Positions 1 through 9,175 of a DNA stretch of 64,000 nt are shown here, in pieces. Both the position numbers and the translations under genes were made by a program. The first letter of the stretch is position 1; every line of letters begins with the position of its first letter. The stretch covers positions 5,863,001 through 5,927,000 of the forward strand of contig NZ_CP076457.1 of assembly GCF_018866325.1 (NCBI RefSeq), written 5' to 3'. A model generated the notes under the pieces. That model saw nothing but the letters and a program-made list of their open reading frames with translations, did not search any database and was not told the origin of the DNA. The DNA is from Streptomyces sp. YPW6. GTDB lineage: Bacteria; Actinomycetota; Actinomycetes; Streptomycetales; Streptomycetaceae.

Positions 1-72
1 CAGGGCGATCTGCTTGAGTCGCCCCGCGTTCTCGGCGCTGTCCGCGCCTTCAGTTTTTGCCTTCCTCGCCAT
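1..72 (-). CDS. DUF4191 family membrane protein, N-terminal 24 residues only
   Basis: The gene runs off the left edge. The visible product begins MARKAKTEGADSAENAGRLK and continues QIAL, a lysine-rich cytoplasmic start that I recognise from the actinobacterial DUF4191 membrane proteins encoded next to lipA. The start codon is the ATG at 72-70. The membrane part lies outside the window, so the assignment rests on the N-terminus and on position beside the lipoate genes. Function of the family is not established. Confidence 0.7.
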   Translation of the reverse strand, partial: MARKAKTEGADSAENAGRLKQIAL

Positions 73-153
73 GTACTGAAGTTTACGTGGCGAGGGAGCG
101 ACCCAGGAACGTGGGAGCGGTCCGGGTACGCGCGAGCGGCCCCGGGACAGGCC

Positions 154-354
154 CTAGGAACGGTGGCCGGCCACGGCGTCCAGCACGTGCTGGGCCTCCA
201 CCCGGTCCTTGGCGCGGCGGCGGTCCTCCAGGACGGCCGTCCAGGCGTTGCGGCGGGCGGTGCGCTGGCCGCCGCTCAGCAGCAGCGACTCGACGGCCCG
301 GAGGGCGGTGGTGACGGACGGAAGGGCGTGGGCGCGGACCGGTGCGGCCTGCAT
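154..354 (-). CDS. Small conserved hypothetical protein
   Basis: A 66-residue basic protein (MQAAPVRAHALPSVTTALRA...) with no membrane segment or recognisable domain. It lies between the DUF4191 gene and lipA, on the same strand, where Streptomyces genomes usually carry a short hypothetical gene. The middle (LSGGQRTARRNAWTAVLEDR) looks like two short amphipathic helices rich in Arg and Ala. A purine-rich stretch (GAGGGGGA) lies 10 bases ahead of the ATG. Between it and lipA (355-623) I see no further gene. The call depends on codon bias and synteny; no function can be assigned. Confidence 0.6.
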   Translation of the reverse strand: MQAAPVRAHALPSVTTALRAVESLLLSGGQRTARRNAWTAVLEDRRRAKDRVEAQHVLDAVAGHRS

Positions 355-623
355 CGTGGTGTTCCCCCTCGGAATGGATGCGCCCGGTGGCGCGGATGAG
401 TGTGGGAAGCAGTGACGGCGGCGGCTGCCGAAGTCGCCGCCGCACGTGTACCCAGGGTCACTGCTCGGTGTTACCAGCGCGTGACCGGGCGGTCAAACAC
501 CAATGAATCCCCGATTCCGGTGGAGCGCACGCCGAAGCGGTCCGTACGCGTCCCCCACCTGCGGGGAGCGTCCGGACCGCTTCGGTCATGCGGTGGGGCC
601 GTGGTGGCCGCCCGTGAGCGGAT

Positions 624-1604
624 TCACACGGCCGGTGCCGCCTGGGCGCTCCCCGCAGCGGCGGCGCTGCGCGCGTCCATCGCCTGCTGGAAGAGGCGGC
701 CCGCGCGGTACGAGGACCGCACGAGCGGACCCGACATCACGCCGGAGTAGCCGATCGCGTCGGCCTCGTCCTTCAGCTCGACGAACTCGTTCGGCTTCAC
801 CCAGCGCTCGACCGGGTGGTGCCGTACGGAGGGGCGCAGGTACTGCGTGATCGTGATGAGTTCGCAACCCGCGTCGTACAGGTCCTGGAGCGCCTCGCTG
901 ACTTCCTCGCGGGTCTCGCCCATGCCGAGGATCAGGTTCGACTTGGTCACCAGACCGGCCTCACGGGCCCGGGTGATGACCTCCAGGGAACGCTCGTAGC
1001 GGAAGCCGGGGCGGATCCGCTTGAAGATCCGCGGCACCGTCTCCACGTTGTGCGCGAGCACCTCGGGGCGCGAGGAGAAGACCTCGGCGAGCTGCTCGGG
1101 CTCCGCGTTGAAGTCGGGGATCAGCAGCTCGACCTTGGTCGCGCCGGCCTCCCGCTCCGCGGTGAGCGTGTGGATCTGGCGGACGGTCTCCGCGTACAGC
1201 CAGGCGCCGCCGTCCTCCAGGTCGTCGCGGGCGACGCCGGTGATGGTGGCGTAATTCAGGTCCATCGTGACGACGGACTCGCCGACGCGGCGGGGCTCGT
1301 CACGGTCCAGCGCCTGCGGCTTGCCCGTGTCGATCTGGCAGAAGTCGCAGCGCCGGGTGCACTGGTCGCCGCCGATGAGGAAGGTGGCCTCGCGGTCCTC
1401 CCAGCACTCGAAGATGTTGGGACAGCCCGCCTCCTGGCAGACCGTGTGCAGGCCCTCGCCCTTCACCAGCTGCTGGAGCTGCTTGTACTCGGGGCCCATC
1501 TTCGCCCGCGTTTTGATCCACTCGGGCTTGCGCTCGATGGGGGTCTGGCTGTTCCGGACCTCCAGGCGCAGCATCTTGCGCCCGTCGGGTGCGACAGCGG
1601 ACAC
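624..1604 (-). CDS. lipA: Lipoyl synthase (radical SAM)
   Basis: Inserts two sulfur atoms into protein-bound octanoyl groups to give lipoyl groups on E2 subunits and the glycine cleavage H protein. The product is 326 residues, normal for LipA. The auxiliary iron-sulfur cluster motif CQEAGCPNIFEC is followed by the radical SAM motif CTRRCDFC, and the C-terminal arginine/serine region VRSSYRA is present. I start at the GTG at 1604 because AAAGGGGAG lies just ahead of it. An upstream ATG at 1724 would add 40 residues with no family support. It is the second gene of a leftward lipB-lipA pair. Its substrate proteins (sucB at 14-15.8 kb) are encoded nearby. Confidence 0.96.
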   Translation of the reverse strand: MSAVAPDGRKMLRLEVRNSQTPIERKPEWIKTRAKMGPEYKQLQQLVKGEGLHTVCQEAGCPNIFECWEDREATFLIGGDQCTRRCDFCQIDTGKPQALDRDEPRRVGESVVTMDLNYATITGVARDDLEDGGAWLYAETVRQIHTLTAEREAGATKVELLIPDFNAEPEQLAEVFSSRPEVLAHNVETVPRIFKRIRPGFRYERSLEVITRAREAGLVTKSNLILGMGETREEVSEALQDLYDAGCELITITQYLRPSVRHHPVERWVKPNEFVELKDEADAIGYSGVMSGPLVRSSYRAGRLFQQAMDARSAAAAGSAQAAPAV

Positions 1605-1843
1605 TCCGGCTCCCCTTTGCTCTCTGCTGCGTTGGCTTCGCGTCGGGTTCGCGTGGGATGCGCGAGCGATGCGCGAGGGCTTCACTTTCGATTCTTCGGC
1701 GAACACCAGGGTACGCCCCTGCATCGAACGGTCTTACGTCTGGCCAACCTGCGGCCGACGGGGCCTATTCCCCGGCCGATGGTGACCGCCGGGCTACCGA
1801 CCGGTACGGCCCGGGGTTCCGCGGTGCGTACGGCCGTGGCGCC

Positions 1844-2653
1844 TCACGCCGGGACCGAAGCCTGCGGTCGTTCGATCTCGCGCGGCGCGAGCTGCGCGTT
1901 CTCCAGGATGTCCCGCAGGTGTCTCTCGACGACGGGCAGCACCTCCTCGATCGTGACCTCCCGGCCCAGCTCGCCCGAGAGGGACGTGACCCCGGCGTCC
2001 CGGATGCCGCACGGGACGATCCGGTCGAACCAGGTGTTGTCCGGGTTCACGTTGAGCGCGAAGCCGTGCATCGTGACGCCCTTGGCGACCCGGATGCCGA
2101 TCGCGGCCAGCTTGCGGTCCTCGCGGCGCTGGCCCGCGTTGGACGGGGCGTACTCCGGGCCGTTCAGCCGGGGGTCGAACTCCTCGTCCTGGAGCCTCGG
2201 GTCGAAGTCCAGCGAGAGGCCGCCCAGCGCCTGGCGCTGCTCGACCGGGTCGCCGAGCACCCAGACCCCGCTGCGGCCCTCCACCCGGGAGGTCTCCACG
2301 CCGAAGTCCGCGGCCGTGCGGATCAGCGCGTCCTCCAGCCGGCGCACGTGCGCGACGACGTCGACCGGGCGCGGCAGCTTCTGGATCGGGTAGCCGACGA
2401 GCTGGCCCGGACCGTGCCAGGTGATCTTCCCGCCCCGGTCCACGTCGATGACCGGGGTGCCGTCCAGCGGACGCTCGCTGTCCGCCGTGCGGCGCCCCGC
2501 GGTGTAGACGGGCGGGTGTTCCAGGAGCAGACAGGTGTCGGGCACCCGGTCCTCGAACCGGTCCGCGTGCACCTCGCGCTGCTTCTGCCAGGCCTCCGTG
2601 TACTCGACGGCCTGTTCGCCGAAGCCCAGACGGACGAACCGCAGCTCGCTCAC
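1844..2653 (-). CDS. lipB: Octanoyltransferase LipB
   Basis: Transfers octanoate from octanoyl-ACP to the target lysine of lipoyl domains, the step before LipA. The product is 269 residues. Family signatures are visible: RGGKITWHGPGQLVGYP, the catalytic cysteine in IVPCGI, and the conserved lysine in RKLAAIGIRV. The start is the GTG at 2653, preceded by GAGGGAGG at suitable spacing; the reading frame is open further upstream, but those 37 residues are not part of the family. A small insertion between residues 155 and 190 (FDPRLQDEEFDPRLN) is actinobacterial in style. lipA follows 239 bases downstream on the same strand. Confidence 0.95.
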   Translation of the reverse strand: MSELRFVRLGFGEQAVEYTEAWQKQREVHADRFEDRVPDTCLLLEHPPVYTAGRRTADSERPLDGTPVIDVDRGGKITWHGPGQLVGYPIQKLPRPVDVVAHVRRLEDALIRTAADFGVETSRVEGRSGVWVLGDPVEQRQALGGLSLDFDPRLQDEEFDPRLNGPEYAPSNAGQRREDRKLAAIGIRVAKGVTMHGFALNVNPDNTWFDRIVPCGIRDAGVTSLSGELGREVTIEEVLPVVERHLRDILENAQLAPREIERPQASVPA

Positions 2654-2966
2654 CGATGCCTCCCTCTGTGGGCCCCGCAGGTCCGGAGGGGTGTCCCCGG
2701 GATGACGGTGCCCTGCACTGATCGCGCCCGTATCCACTGTACGACCGTCGCCCGAACAGCCCACCGGCAGGTGGAACGGCCGTCCCCCGGGTGCACCGGT
2801 CGCCCTTTCAGGTGTCGGGCGTTTCCGTCAGCTCCGTCCGGAATCCTCACACGATCGGATGAACGTGGAGCAAAGGGTGGCTGTGGCCGCCCCGGTGGCC
2901 GCTAAATTCGCGCCGTTCCCATGAGGGCTGCCCGTCCGGCCCCGAAGGCAGGAGACCGTACAGCTG
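2654..2966. promoter_or_regulatory. Divergent intergenic region, lipB / regulator
   Basis: A 313-base gap between the divergent lipB and the HTH regulator. It must hold both promoters. I see no convincing paired -35/-10 hexamers, no strong palindrome and no small gene. The regulator's ribosome site (GGCAGGAG) lies at its right end. Confidence 0.4.
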
Positions 2967-4581
2967 ATGTCGGAACGACCCTCACAGCGCACGCCCAACC
3001 GCCGACTCGCCTCGCTCATCGCGGAAGCCGGGTTCTCCCACGCGGGCCTCGCCCGCCGGGTCGATCAGCTCGGCCTCGAACACGGCCTCGACCTGCGGTA
3101 CGACAAGACCTCGGTCACCCGCTGGCTCCGCGGGCAGCAGCCGCGCGGCACCACCCCCGCGCTGATCGCCGAGGTGTTCACCCGACGGCTCGGACGGCGG
3201 CTCTCCGCGCAGGATCTGGGGCTCGACGCCTGCGCACCCGTCTACGCGGGGCTGGAGTTCGCCGCCACCCCCGCCGAGGCGGTCGACATCGTCAGCGGTC
3301 TGTGGCGCAAGGACTCCGGTACGCACACCGAGCTGCGCAAGATCGCCTTCACCCCCGCCGGACTCGTCGTCCCCAGCCGGGACTGGCTGATCGGCAGGGC
3401 CGACGAGTGGGTGGCCCGGGACGGCGGAGCCGCCCGCCGCGCCGGAACAGAGGCCGGGGTCCCCGGGCCGGGGCGCATGGACCCGGGGCGTACGGACGGG
3501 GCATCGCGCACCGAGGCCCGCGTCCTGTCGCGCCCGCCCGCCGCAACGCAGCGGCCCGTCCCGTCGGGGCCCGCCGCCACGCACCCGCCCGCCACGCACC
3601 CGCCCGCCGCCGGGGCGCACCCGGGGCGGTCCGCTGCCCGTGGTCCCGCGCCAGCGCCAGACGGACCGCGGCCCCGGCCAGCGGGTCGGTGCGGGGGACG
3701 TCGCCGCGCTGCGCTCGGTCGGCGAGCTCTTCCGCACCCTGGACCACACCTACGGCGGCGGGCACGCGCGGCAGGCCCTCGTGCGCTATCTGGAGCACGA
3801 GGCCGAGCCGATGCTCCGGGGCACCTACGGCGAGACGACCGGGCGGCGGCTGTTCGCCGCGGTCGCCGAGCTGACCCGGCTGGCCGGCTGGACCTCGTAC
3901 GACATCGCCGCCCACGGCCTCGCCCAGCGCTACTTCGTCCAGGCGCTCCGGCTCGCCCAGGCCGCCGGGGACCGCGGATACGGCGCCTACGTGCTGCTCA
4001 CGATGAGCCGCCAGGCGGTCTACCTCGGGCACGGCCGGGAAGCCGTCCAGCTCGCCCGGGTCGCCCAGCAGGGCATCGGCTCGGCCGCCCCGTCCCTCGT
4101 GCAGGCGCTGCTGCACGCGGTCGAGGCGCGTGGCCACGCGGTGCTCGGCGAGGCGCGCTCCGCCACCGCAGCCCTGACCCGGGCCGAACACGCCCTGGAG
4201 AGCGCGCGCCCCGGCGACGAGGTGCCGCACTGGGCCCGCGGCTTCGACGAGGCGCAGCTCGCCGACGAGCTGGGCCACTGCCACCGCGATCTCCAGCAGT
4301 ACCGGGCCGCCGCCCAGCACGCCGAGCGCTCGCTGGAGCTGCGCCCCCCGGCGTACGCCCGCAGCAGACTGTTCTGCCGGGTGGTCCTCGCCTCGGCCCG
4401 CCTCGGCCTCGGCGAGCTGGAACAGGCCTGCCGGCTCGGTGCGGAGGCGGCCCAGCAGGCGGCCGAGATGCGCTCGGTGCGCGCCACGGAGTACGTCCGC
4501 GCCTTCGAGCGCAGCCTGGAGCCCTTTAGGGACGCGGTCGCCGTACGCGGCTACCGCGACCGGGTCGCGGCCCTCGGCTGA
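2967..4581 (+). CDS. HTH/TPR-type transcriptional regulator, frame-disrupted
   Basis: Two frames must be joined to give one protein of about 537 residues. The first (from ATG 2967) gives a DNA-binding-like N-terminus: RLASLIAEAGFSHAGLARRV and YDKTSVTRWLRG, followed by an effector-like helical part to about residue 150. The second frame (from about 3660 to the stop at 4581) gives TPR-like helices (YFVQALRLAQAAGDRGYGAY, AAQHAERSLELRPPAYAR). Both halves belong to the large streptomycete regulator family that includes NsdA-like proteins. The switch falls in a Pro/Ala/His linker (3420-3640) containing a 15-base repeat of cacgcacccgcccgc. The frame change equals one extra base or two missing bases. 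The first frame stays open to 4529, but with implausible composition. A sequencing error is as likely as a real mutation. Start supported by GGCAGGAG. Confidence 0.65.
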
Positions 4582-4672
4582 GCCGCCGCAACCACGGTGG
4601 CCCGGCTTCCGGCGGCCCGGCCGCACGGGGTCCCGTCCCGCGGCGGTCCCGGCCCATGGCGGTCCCGGCCCC

Positions 4673-6106
4673 TCACGCGGCCCGGGGCAGGCTCCCCTCG
4701 GGTGTGCCCGGCAGGCCCAGGTCGGTGAGGATCGCCCCGGCCGCCCGGCGGCCCGAGTGCAGCGCGCCCTGGACGGTGCTCGTGTCGCGGTGGTCGCCGC
4801 ACACGTACAGCCCGGCCAGCACCCGCACCGGGCGGCGCGGATCGTGCGGCGCCTCCATCGCCGGCACCGCCTCCGGGTCGTGGTGGGCCGCCAGCAGCTC
4901 CCAGCCGTCCGTGGCCACGCCGTACAGCGCCGCCAGGTGCGTCAGCACCGAGCGGTCCAGGTCCGGCGGCGGTGTCCCGAGCACCACCGAGGTGATCAGC
5001 GTCCGGCCCTCCGGCGCGCGCGAGGGATCGACCTCGCTCATCACCGAGGTGTACGCCACCGGGCCCGACCGGTCGCCGTCCAGCACCAGCGACCTGCCCG
5101 TGGGCGGTGGAGCGGGCGCGGTGTGGTGAAGGACCGTCACCGGGTGGAAGGACGGCACCCGCAGCCCGGGAAGCAGCTCGGCCGCCGCCCCCGCACCGGT
5201 CGCCAGCAGCAGGGAGCGGCACCTCAGTTCGCCGTGCTCCTTGGTGCGTACGGAGGTGATGCCGGCGGCCGTCACATGCACCCCGGTCCGGACCGTGCCC
5301 GCCGGCAGCGCGGCCGCCAGCAGCTCCGGCAACGCGGCCGATCCGCCCGCCGGAACACACAGCCCGCCGCGCGCGTAGTCCCGCAGCGCCAGATCGGCGG
5401 AGCGGCTCGACGTGGTGAGGCCGGGGTCGCTGAGCAGCGCGGCGAGCAGCGGGCGCAGGATGCCGTCCACCGTGCGGCCGGGCAGCCCCACCCCGGCCAG
5501 GGCCTCGGCGGCCGTTCGCTCCGGCCGGGCCAGCAGCCGGGCCTCCGGTGTGAGGGCCAGCCGGTGCAGCGCCGCGCCCAGCCGGGCCCGGTCGATCGCG
5601 CCGGTCACCACGCCGCCCCGGCCGCCGCCGCGTGCCGGGGTGCCCGGTTCGTGCCCGTGGACGCCCTGCACCGAACCGGCGGCGTCGGAGGCGGCGGACG
5701 TCACGGAAGCCCGGAGGGCGCGGGGCGTGCGCGGGGTGCGCTGAGCCCAGGGGGCGTTCGATCGGGAGCGCGCCGCTTTGAGTGCGCCCCTCGCGCTCCG
5801 TATGTCGCCGGTGAGATGACGGCGGCCCTCGCTGTGGACCAGGACCCCCGGTGCGAACTCCCGCAACTCCGGGGCGCCGAGGCCCGGGGTGCCGGTCAGC
5901 TCGGGCCAGGCGGCGCAGAGCAGCGGGCCGAGGCGGTCGAGCCGGAACCCGTCCACCGCGTCGGTGGCGAGCCGGCCGCCCACCCGGGGCGCGGCCTCCA
6001 GGACACGGACGCCGAGCCCCGCCCCGGTCAGCAGGTGGGCCGCTGAGAGGCCGGCTGTTCCGGCCCCGATGATGATCACGTCTGCGTGATGTGCCGTGCT
6101 GCGCAC
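4673..6106 (-). CDS. FAD-dependent amine-oxidase-like oxidoreductase
   Basis: A 477-residue flavoprotein of the amine oxidase / protoporphyrinogen oxidase / phytoene desaturase superfamily. The N-terminal Rossmann motif is VIIIGAGTAGLSAAHLL, followed by the acidic ribose-binding region VLEAAPRVGGRLATD. The C-terminal FAD contact is LYVCGDHRDTSTVQGALHSG, with the usual helix RAAGAILTDL. The GTG at 6106 is chosen because GGGGAGGGG precedes it by five bases. The middle (about residues 130-170) is a basic low-complexity insertion that may be unstructured. No partner gene fixes the substrate: the neighbours are a regulator and a hydrolase. It is probably a cytoplasmic oxidoreductase of unknown substrate. 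Confidence 0.85.
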   Translation of the reverse strand: MRSTAHHADVIIIGAGTAGLSAAHLLTGAGLGVRVLEAAPRVGGRLATDAVDGFRLDRLGPLLCAAWPELTGTPGLGAPELREFAPGVLVHSEGRRHLTGDIRSARGALKAARSRSNAPWAQRTPRTPRALRASVTSAASDAAGSVQGVHGHEPGTPARGGGRGGVVTGAIDRARLGAALHRLALTPEARLLARPERTAAEALAGVGLPGRTVDGILRPLLAALLSDPGLTTSSRSADLALRDYARGGLCVPAGGSAALPELLAAALPAGTVRTGVHVTAAGITSVRTKEHGELRCRSLLLATGAGAAAELLPGLRVPSFHPVTVLHHTAPAPPPTGRSLVLDGDRSGPVAYTSVMSEVDPSRAPEGRTLITSVVLGTPPPDLDRSVLTHLAALYGVATDGWELLAAHHDPEAVPAMEAPHDPRRPVRVLAGLYVCGDHRDTSTVQGALHSGRRAAGAILTDLGLPGTPEGSLPRAA

Positions 6107-6268
6107 GTGCCCCTCCCCGAGTCGGTGCGACTGGTGGGGGGTTATTGCCCCCAACAGGTCCCCGGAAAGCCGGAGTTCGCATCGAGGCTAGGAGGATGGC
6201 TGATACTGGGTCAGACGCGCGCCGGGGAGCACCGGGGCACGGGGTCGCACACCGGGAGCCCGTGCCCC

Positions 6269-7003
6269 CTACGGCCCGGGTTCCCCGCGCTCGGTGACGC
6301 GGGTCAGCAGACGCGCGGTGGCCTCGGGAGCTTCGAGCATCATGTCGTGGCCGGCCGGGACGGAGCGGATGTCCCAGCCGTGGGCCCGCGCCCTGTCCAG
6401 CGACGGTCCGAGGCCGGGCAGCGGCGGCCGGGTGTGCTCCACGTAGGCCGTCGGAAGCCCGGCGAGCGGGCCGGGATCGAAGTCGACGGCGTCCGTCTGG
6501 CAGCGCAGCGGGAAGTCGGTGAGCCGGGGCGCAGCCCAGGCCCTCAGCGCCTCGTCCGTGATGCCCCACTGGGTGAGGAAGGAGGCGTCGGCCGGCAGAT
6601 ACCAGCCCTCGCCCTCCGCGGCGGCCAGGGCGCGGTACCGGTCCGCCGTCGCGGGCGGCTCGACGTCCAGCAGGCACTCGCCGGGCCGGACCACGAACGC
6701 CCCGAGGAAGGTGACCGAGGCGATGCGCCCGGCCGCCCGCTCGGCCACCGGACCCGCCAGGACGCCGGCGTAGCTGTGCAGGACCAGGTGCGCCGCGTCG
6801 AGATCCTCGTAGTGGAGGAGGCCGGCCACGTCCTGCACGTGCGTGGCGACGCCGACGTCCGGGGTGAGAAGGTGACGGTGCTCGCCCTGCCCGGTCAGGC
6901 TGGGCGTGAACACCCGGTGACCGGCCCGGGAGAGCAGGTCGCGCACGAAGCGCCAGCACCATCCGCCGTGCATGGCCCCATGGACCAGGACGTAGTCGCC
7001 CAT
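6269..7003 (-). CDS. Alpha/beta hydrolase
   Basis: A 244-residue alpha/beta hydrolase close to the plant-type esterase / hydroxynitrile lyase-like group. It opens with the oxyanion motif VLVHGAMHGGWCW. The nucleophile elbow is LVLHSYAG with serine in place of the usual GxSxG glycine context, the acid is probably in the TAYVEHTRPPL region, and the histidine is in VPAGHDMMLEAPE. No signal peptide is present. It stands alone on the minus strand. The substrate cannot be read from sequence; an esterase acting on small molecules is most likely. Confidence 0.85.
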   Translation of the reverse strand: MGDYVLVHGAMHGGWCWRFVRDLLSRAGHRVFTPSLTGQGEHRHLLTPDVGVATHVQDVAGLLHYEDLDAAHLVLHSYAGVLAGPVAERAAGRIASVTFLGAFVVRPGECLLDVEPPATADRYRALAAAEGEGWYLPADASFLTQWGITDEALRAWAAPRLTDFPLRCQTDAVDFDPGPLAGLPTAYVEHTRPPLPGLGPSLDRARAHGWDIRSVPAGHDMMLEAPEATARLLTRVTERGEPGP

Positions 7004-7095
7004 GACATCCCACCTCGGTCCGGATAAATGCCGCCAATCGGCACTTTAGGTGCAGATCGCCCCACAGGTGCGATGCCGGCGGCCGGGCGGCCGGT

Positions 7096-7995
7096 TCAGC
7101 GCAGCGCGGCGCGGATCGCCCCGTCGATGTCGGGGAAGGCGAACGAGAAGCCGGAGTCCAGCAGCTTCGCCGGGATCACCCGCTGGCTGCCCAGCACGTC
7201 CTGGGCGAACTCCCCGAGCACGAGCTTGAGCGCGGGCGCCGGCGCGGGGAACAGGGTGGGACGGCGCAGGACCCGGCCCATCGCCGCGGTCACCTCGGCG
7301 TTGGTGACCGGCCGTGGCCCGGTCAGGTTCACCGGGCCGGTCAGCGACGGTGTGTCCAGGATGTGGCGCAGCGCCGCGACGTGGTCGTGCAGGGCGATGA
7401 AGCTCCAGTACTGGCGGCCGTTGCCCAGCTTCCCGCCGAGACCCGCCTTGAACAGCGGGAAGAGCCGCCCCCAGGCACCGCCCTCGCGCGCGACGACCAG
7501 CCCGGTCCGGGCGTGGACCGTGCGCACCCCCGCCTCCTCGGCGGCGGCGGTGGCCGCCTCCCACTCCTCGCAGACCGACGGCAGGAACCCGTCCCCGGGC
7601 GGTGCGCCCTCGTCCACCGGGGAGCTCCCGGTGTCGCCGTAGAAGCCGATGGCGGACCCGGAGAGCAGGACGCGGGGCGGGGTGTCGAGCGAGGCGACGG
7701 CCTCGGCGACGGCGGCGGTCCCCAGGACCCGGCTGTCGCGGATCTCCCGCTTGTAGGCCTCGGTCCAGCGGTGGTCGCCCACTCCGGCACCGGCCAGGTG
7801 CACGATCGCGTCGCAGCCGACGAGGCCGGCCACGTCCACGTAACCCCGCCGGGGGTCCCACTCGACCTCGTCGCCGGTTCTGGCGGGACGGCGCACCAGG
7901 CGGGCCACCTCGTGCCCGTCGGCGCGCAGCGAGCGCACCAGCGCCGCTCCGATGAGTCCGGACGATCCGCTGACAGCGATACGGGAGCTCGGCAT
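7096..7995 (-). CDS. TIGR01777 family epimerase-like protein
   Basis: A 299-residue NAD(P)-binding protein of the extended short-chain dehydrogenase class, the family often annotated as cell-division inhibitor SulA-like or YfcH-like. Residues 5-15 give the cofactor motif AVSGSSGLIGAALV. The active-site region is LLSGSAIGFYGDTG with tyrosine in FYG. The C-terminal DUF1731 extension (ALKLVLGEFAQDVLGSQRVI) is complete. I use the ATG at 7995 (MPSSRIAV) rather than one 16 codons earlier because the Rossmann strand should begin almost at the N-terminus. The physiological substrate of the family is unknown. The GNAT gene is divergent, 62 bases away. Confidence 0.88.
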   Translation of the reverse strand: MPSSRIAVSGSSGLIGAALVRSLRADGHEVARLVRRPARTGDEVEWDPRRGYVDVAGLVGCDAIVHLAGAGVGDHRWTEAYKREIRDSRVLGTAAVAEAVASLDTPPRVLLSGSAIGFYGDTGSSPVDEGAPPGDGFLPSVCEEWEAATAAAEEAGVRTVHARTGLVVAREGGAWGRLFPLFKAGLGGKLGNGRQYWSFIALHDHVAALRHILDTPSLTGPVNLTGPRPVTNAEVTAAMGRVLRRPTLFPAPAPALKLVLGEFAQDVLGSQRVIPAKLLDSGFSFAFPDIDGAIRAALR

Positions 7996-8057
7996 GGGCC
8001 CATCCTGCCCCAGGAAACGCTTCGAACACCGGGAACACTCCATGACACAGTGACCTC

Positions 8058-8579
8058 ATGGCCGCCCCCGCACTCCGCCCCGTCCGCCCCGCCGTCCTCG
8101 CCGACGACGCCACACTCGCCGAACTCGACCGGTCCACCTGGTCCACGCTGCACGCGGTCCTGCCGCGGCCGGTGCCGCCGTACGAGCCCTTCTTCGACGA
8201 GGGGCACGTGCCCGAGGACGTCCTCGTGGCGGAGGCGGAGACCGCGGACGGTCGGGTGGCCGTCGCCGGGTACATCCGTCTCGTCCCGCCCACCCCGCTC
8301 GCCGCCAACGCCCACGTCCGCCAGATACGGGGCCTCGCCGTGGCGGCCTGGGCGCGCGGGGCCGGAGTGGGGCGGACCCTGCTGCGGGCCGCGTTCGCCG
8401 AGGCCCGCCGCCAGGGCGCCAACCGGATCACGTTGCGGGTGCTCGGCCACAACACCCCGGCCCGCGCGCTCTACGCCTCCGAGGGCTTCGCCGTCGAAGG
8501 GGTGCTGCCCGGGGAGTTCTTCCTGAACGGGGAGTACGTCGACGACGTCTGCATGGGCCGCTCGCTCGGCCCCGCCTGA
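8058..8579 (+). CDS. GNAT family N-acetyltransferase
   Basis: A 173-residue acetyltransferase. The acetyl-CoA binding motif A is QIRGLAVAAWARGAGVG followed by RTLLRAAFAEARRQG, and motif B is LGHNTPARALYASEGF. The C-terminus (EFFLNGEYVDDVCMGRSL) resembles RimJ/RimL-like and phosphinothricin-type family members. It is transcribed away from the TIGR01777 gene and converges on the DUF4240 gene 12 bases downstream. The acceptor substrate cannot be predicted. Confidence 0.88.
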   Translation: MAAPALRPVRPAVLADDATLAELDRSTWSTLHAVLPRPVPPYEPFFDEGHVPEDVLVAEAETADGRVAVAGYIRLVPPTPLAANAHVRQIRGLAVAAWARGAGVGRTLLRAAFAEARRQGANRITLRVLGHNTPARALYASEGFAVEGVLPGEFFLNGEYVDDVCMGRSLGPA

Positions 8580-8591
8580 CGGAGCTCCGGC

Positions 8592-9113
8592 TCAGCGCGG
8601 CCCGAAGCGGTCCCACAGCTCGGGGAAGCGGGCGGCGAGCGCTCGCTCGTCCTCGAAGTCGACGGGCGAGCCCAGCGGCTCGGCGGGCTGCGGCGGCAGC
8701 CCCAGGTCCGGCGCGACCAGCCCGGTGAGCTGCTCGTACGCCTCGTCGGCCGCGTAGCCCAGTTCCTCGCCGTCGCCGTCGATCTCCTCGTCGAAGTCGT
8801 CCAGCAGCTCCGCCAGGTCGTCCGGATCGTGCAACGCCCCCTCGAACACCTCCCGGCCCTGGCCGATCAGCCAGCAGCGGAACCAGTCGAAGGCGTCGTC
8901 GCTAGCCCCGCCCAGCAGCACGGCCGCGGCCCCCCACAGGTCCCAGGCGTAGGCGCGGTTGTAGCGGGCCTCGAAGTGCCGGGCGAAGTCCAGCACGGAA
9001 TCGGGATCGAGCTGCGTCAGCCGTTCCACCAGCAGGTCGGCGTGGTCCTCGGGGTCGCCGTCGGCGGCCTCGCGGGTGCTGTCGATGATCTCCCAGAATT
9101 CCGTTTCGTCCAT
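8592..9113 (-). CDS. DUF4240 domain protein
   Basis: A 173-residue, strongly acidic protein that starts MDETEFWEIIDSTREAADGD, the characteristic opening of DUF4240. The family pattern continues with LDPDSVLDFARHFEARYNRA, YAWDLWGAA and DDAFDWFRCWLIGQG. The start is the ATG at 9113; upstream residues in the same frame have non-coding composition. No enzymatic role is known for this family. The gene is separated by 62 bases from the WYL regulator upstream on the same strand and may be cotranscribed with it. Confidence 0.88.
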   Translation of the reverse strand: MDETEFWEIIDSTREAADGDPEDHADLLVERLTQLDPDSVLDFARHFEARYNRAYAWDLWGAAAVLLGGASDDAFDWFRCWLIGQGREVFEGALHDPDDLAELLDDFDEEIDGDGEELGYAADEAYEQLTGLVAPDLGLPPQPAEPLGSPVDFEDERALAARFPELWDRFGPR

Positions 9114-9175
9114 CACGGGTCCAGCATCCAGCCTGCGGGAGGCTCCCGCACGCGCAGACGCCGAAATGAAGCCTT

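Noticed and set aside
816..2393. Long open frame opposite lipA and lipB
   Set aside because: It is antisense to two certain genes and has the repetitive Leu/Val/Arg composition of a GC-rich shadow frame. No ribosome site or domain.
3100..4529. Continuation of the regulator's first frame to 4529 as one 520-residue protein
   Set aside because: Beyond about 3640 it becomes Arg/Pro/Gly-rich nonsense, while the neighbouring frame gives a clean TPR-like protein.
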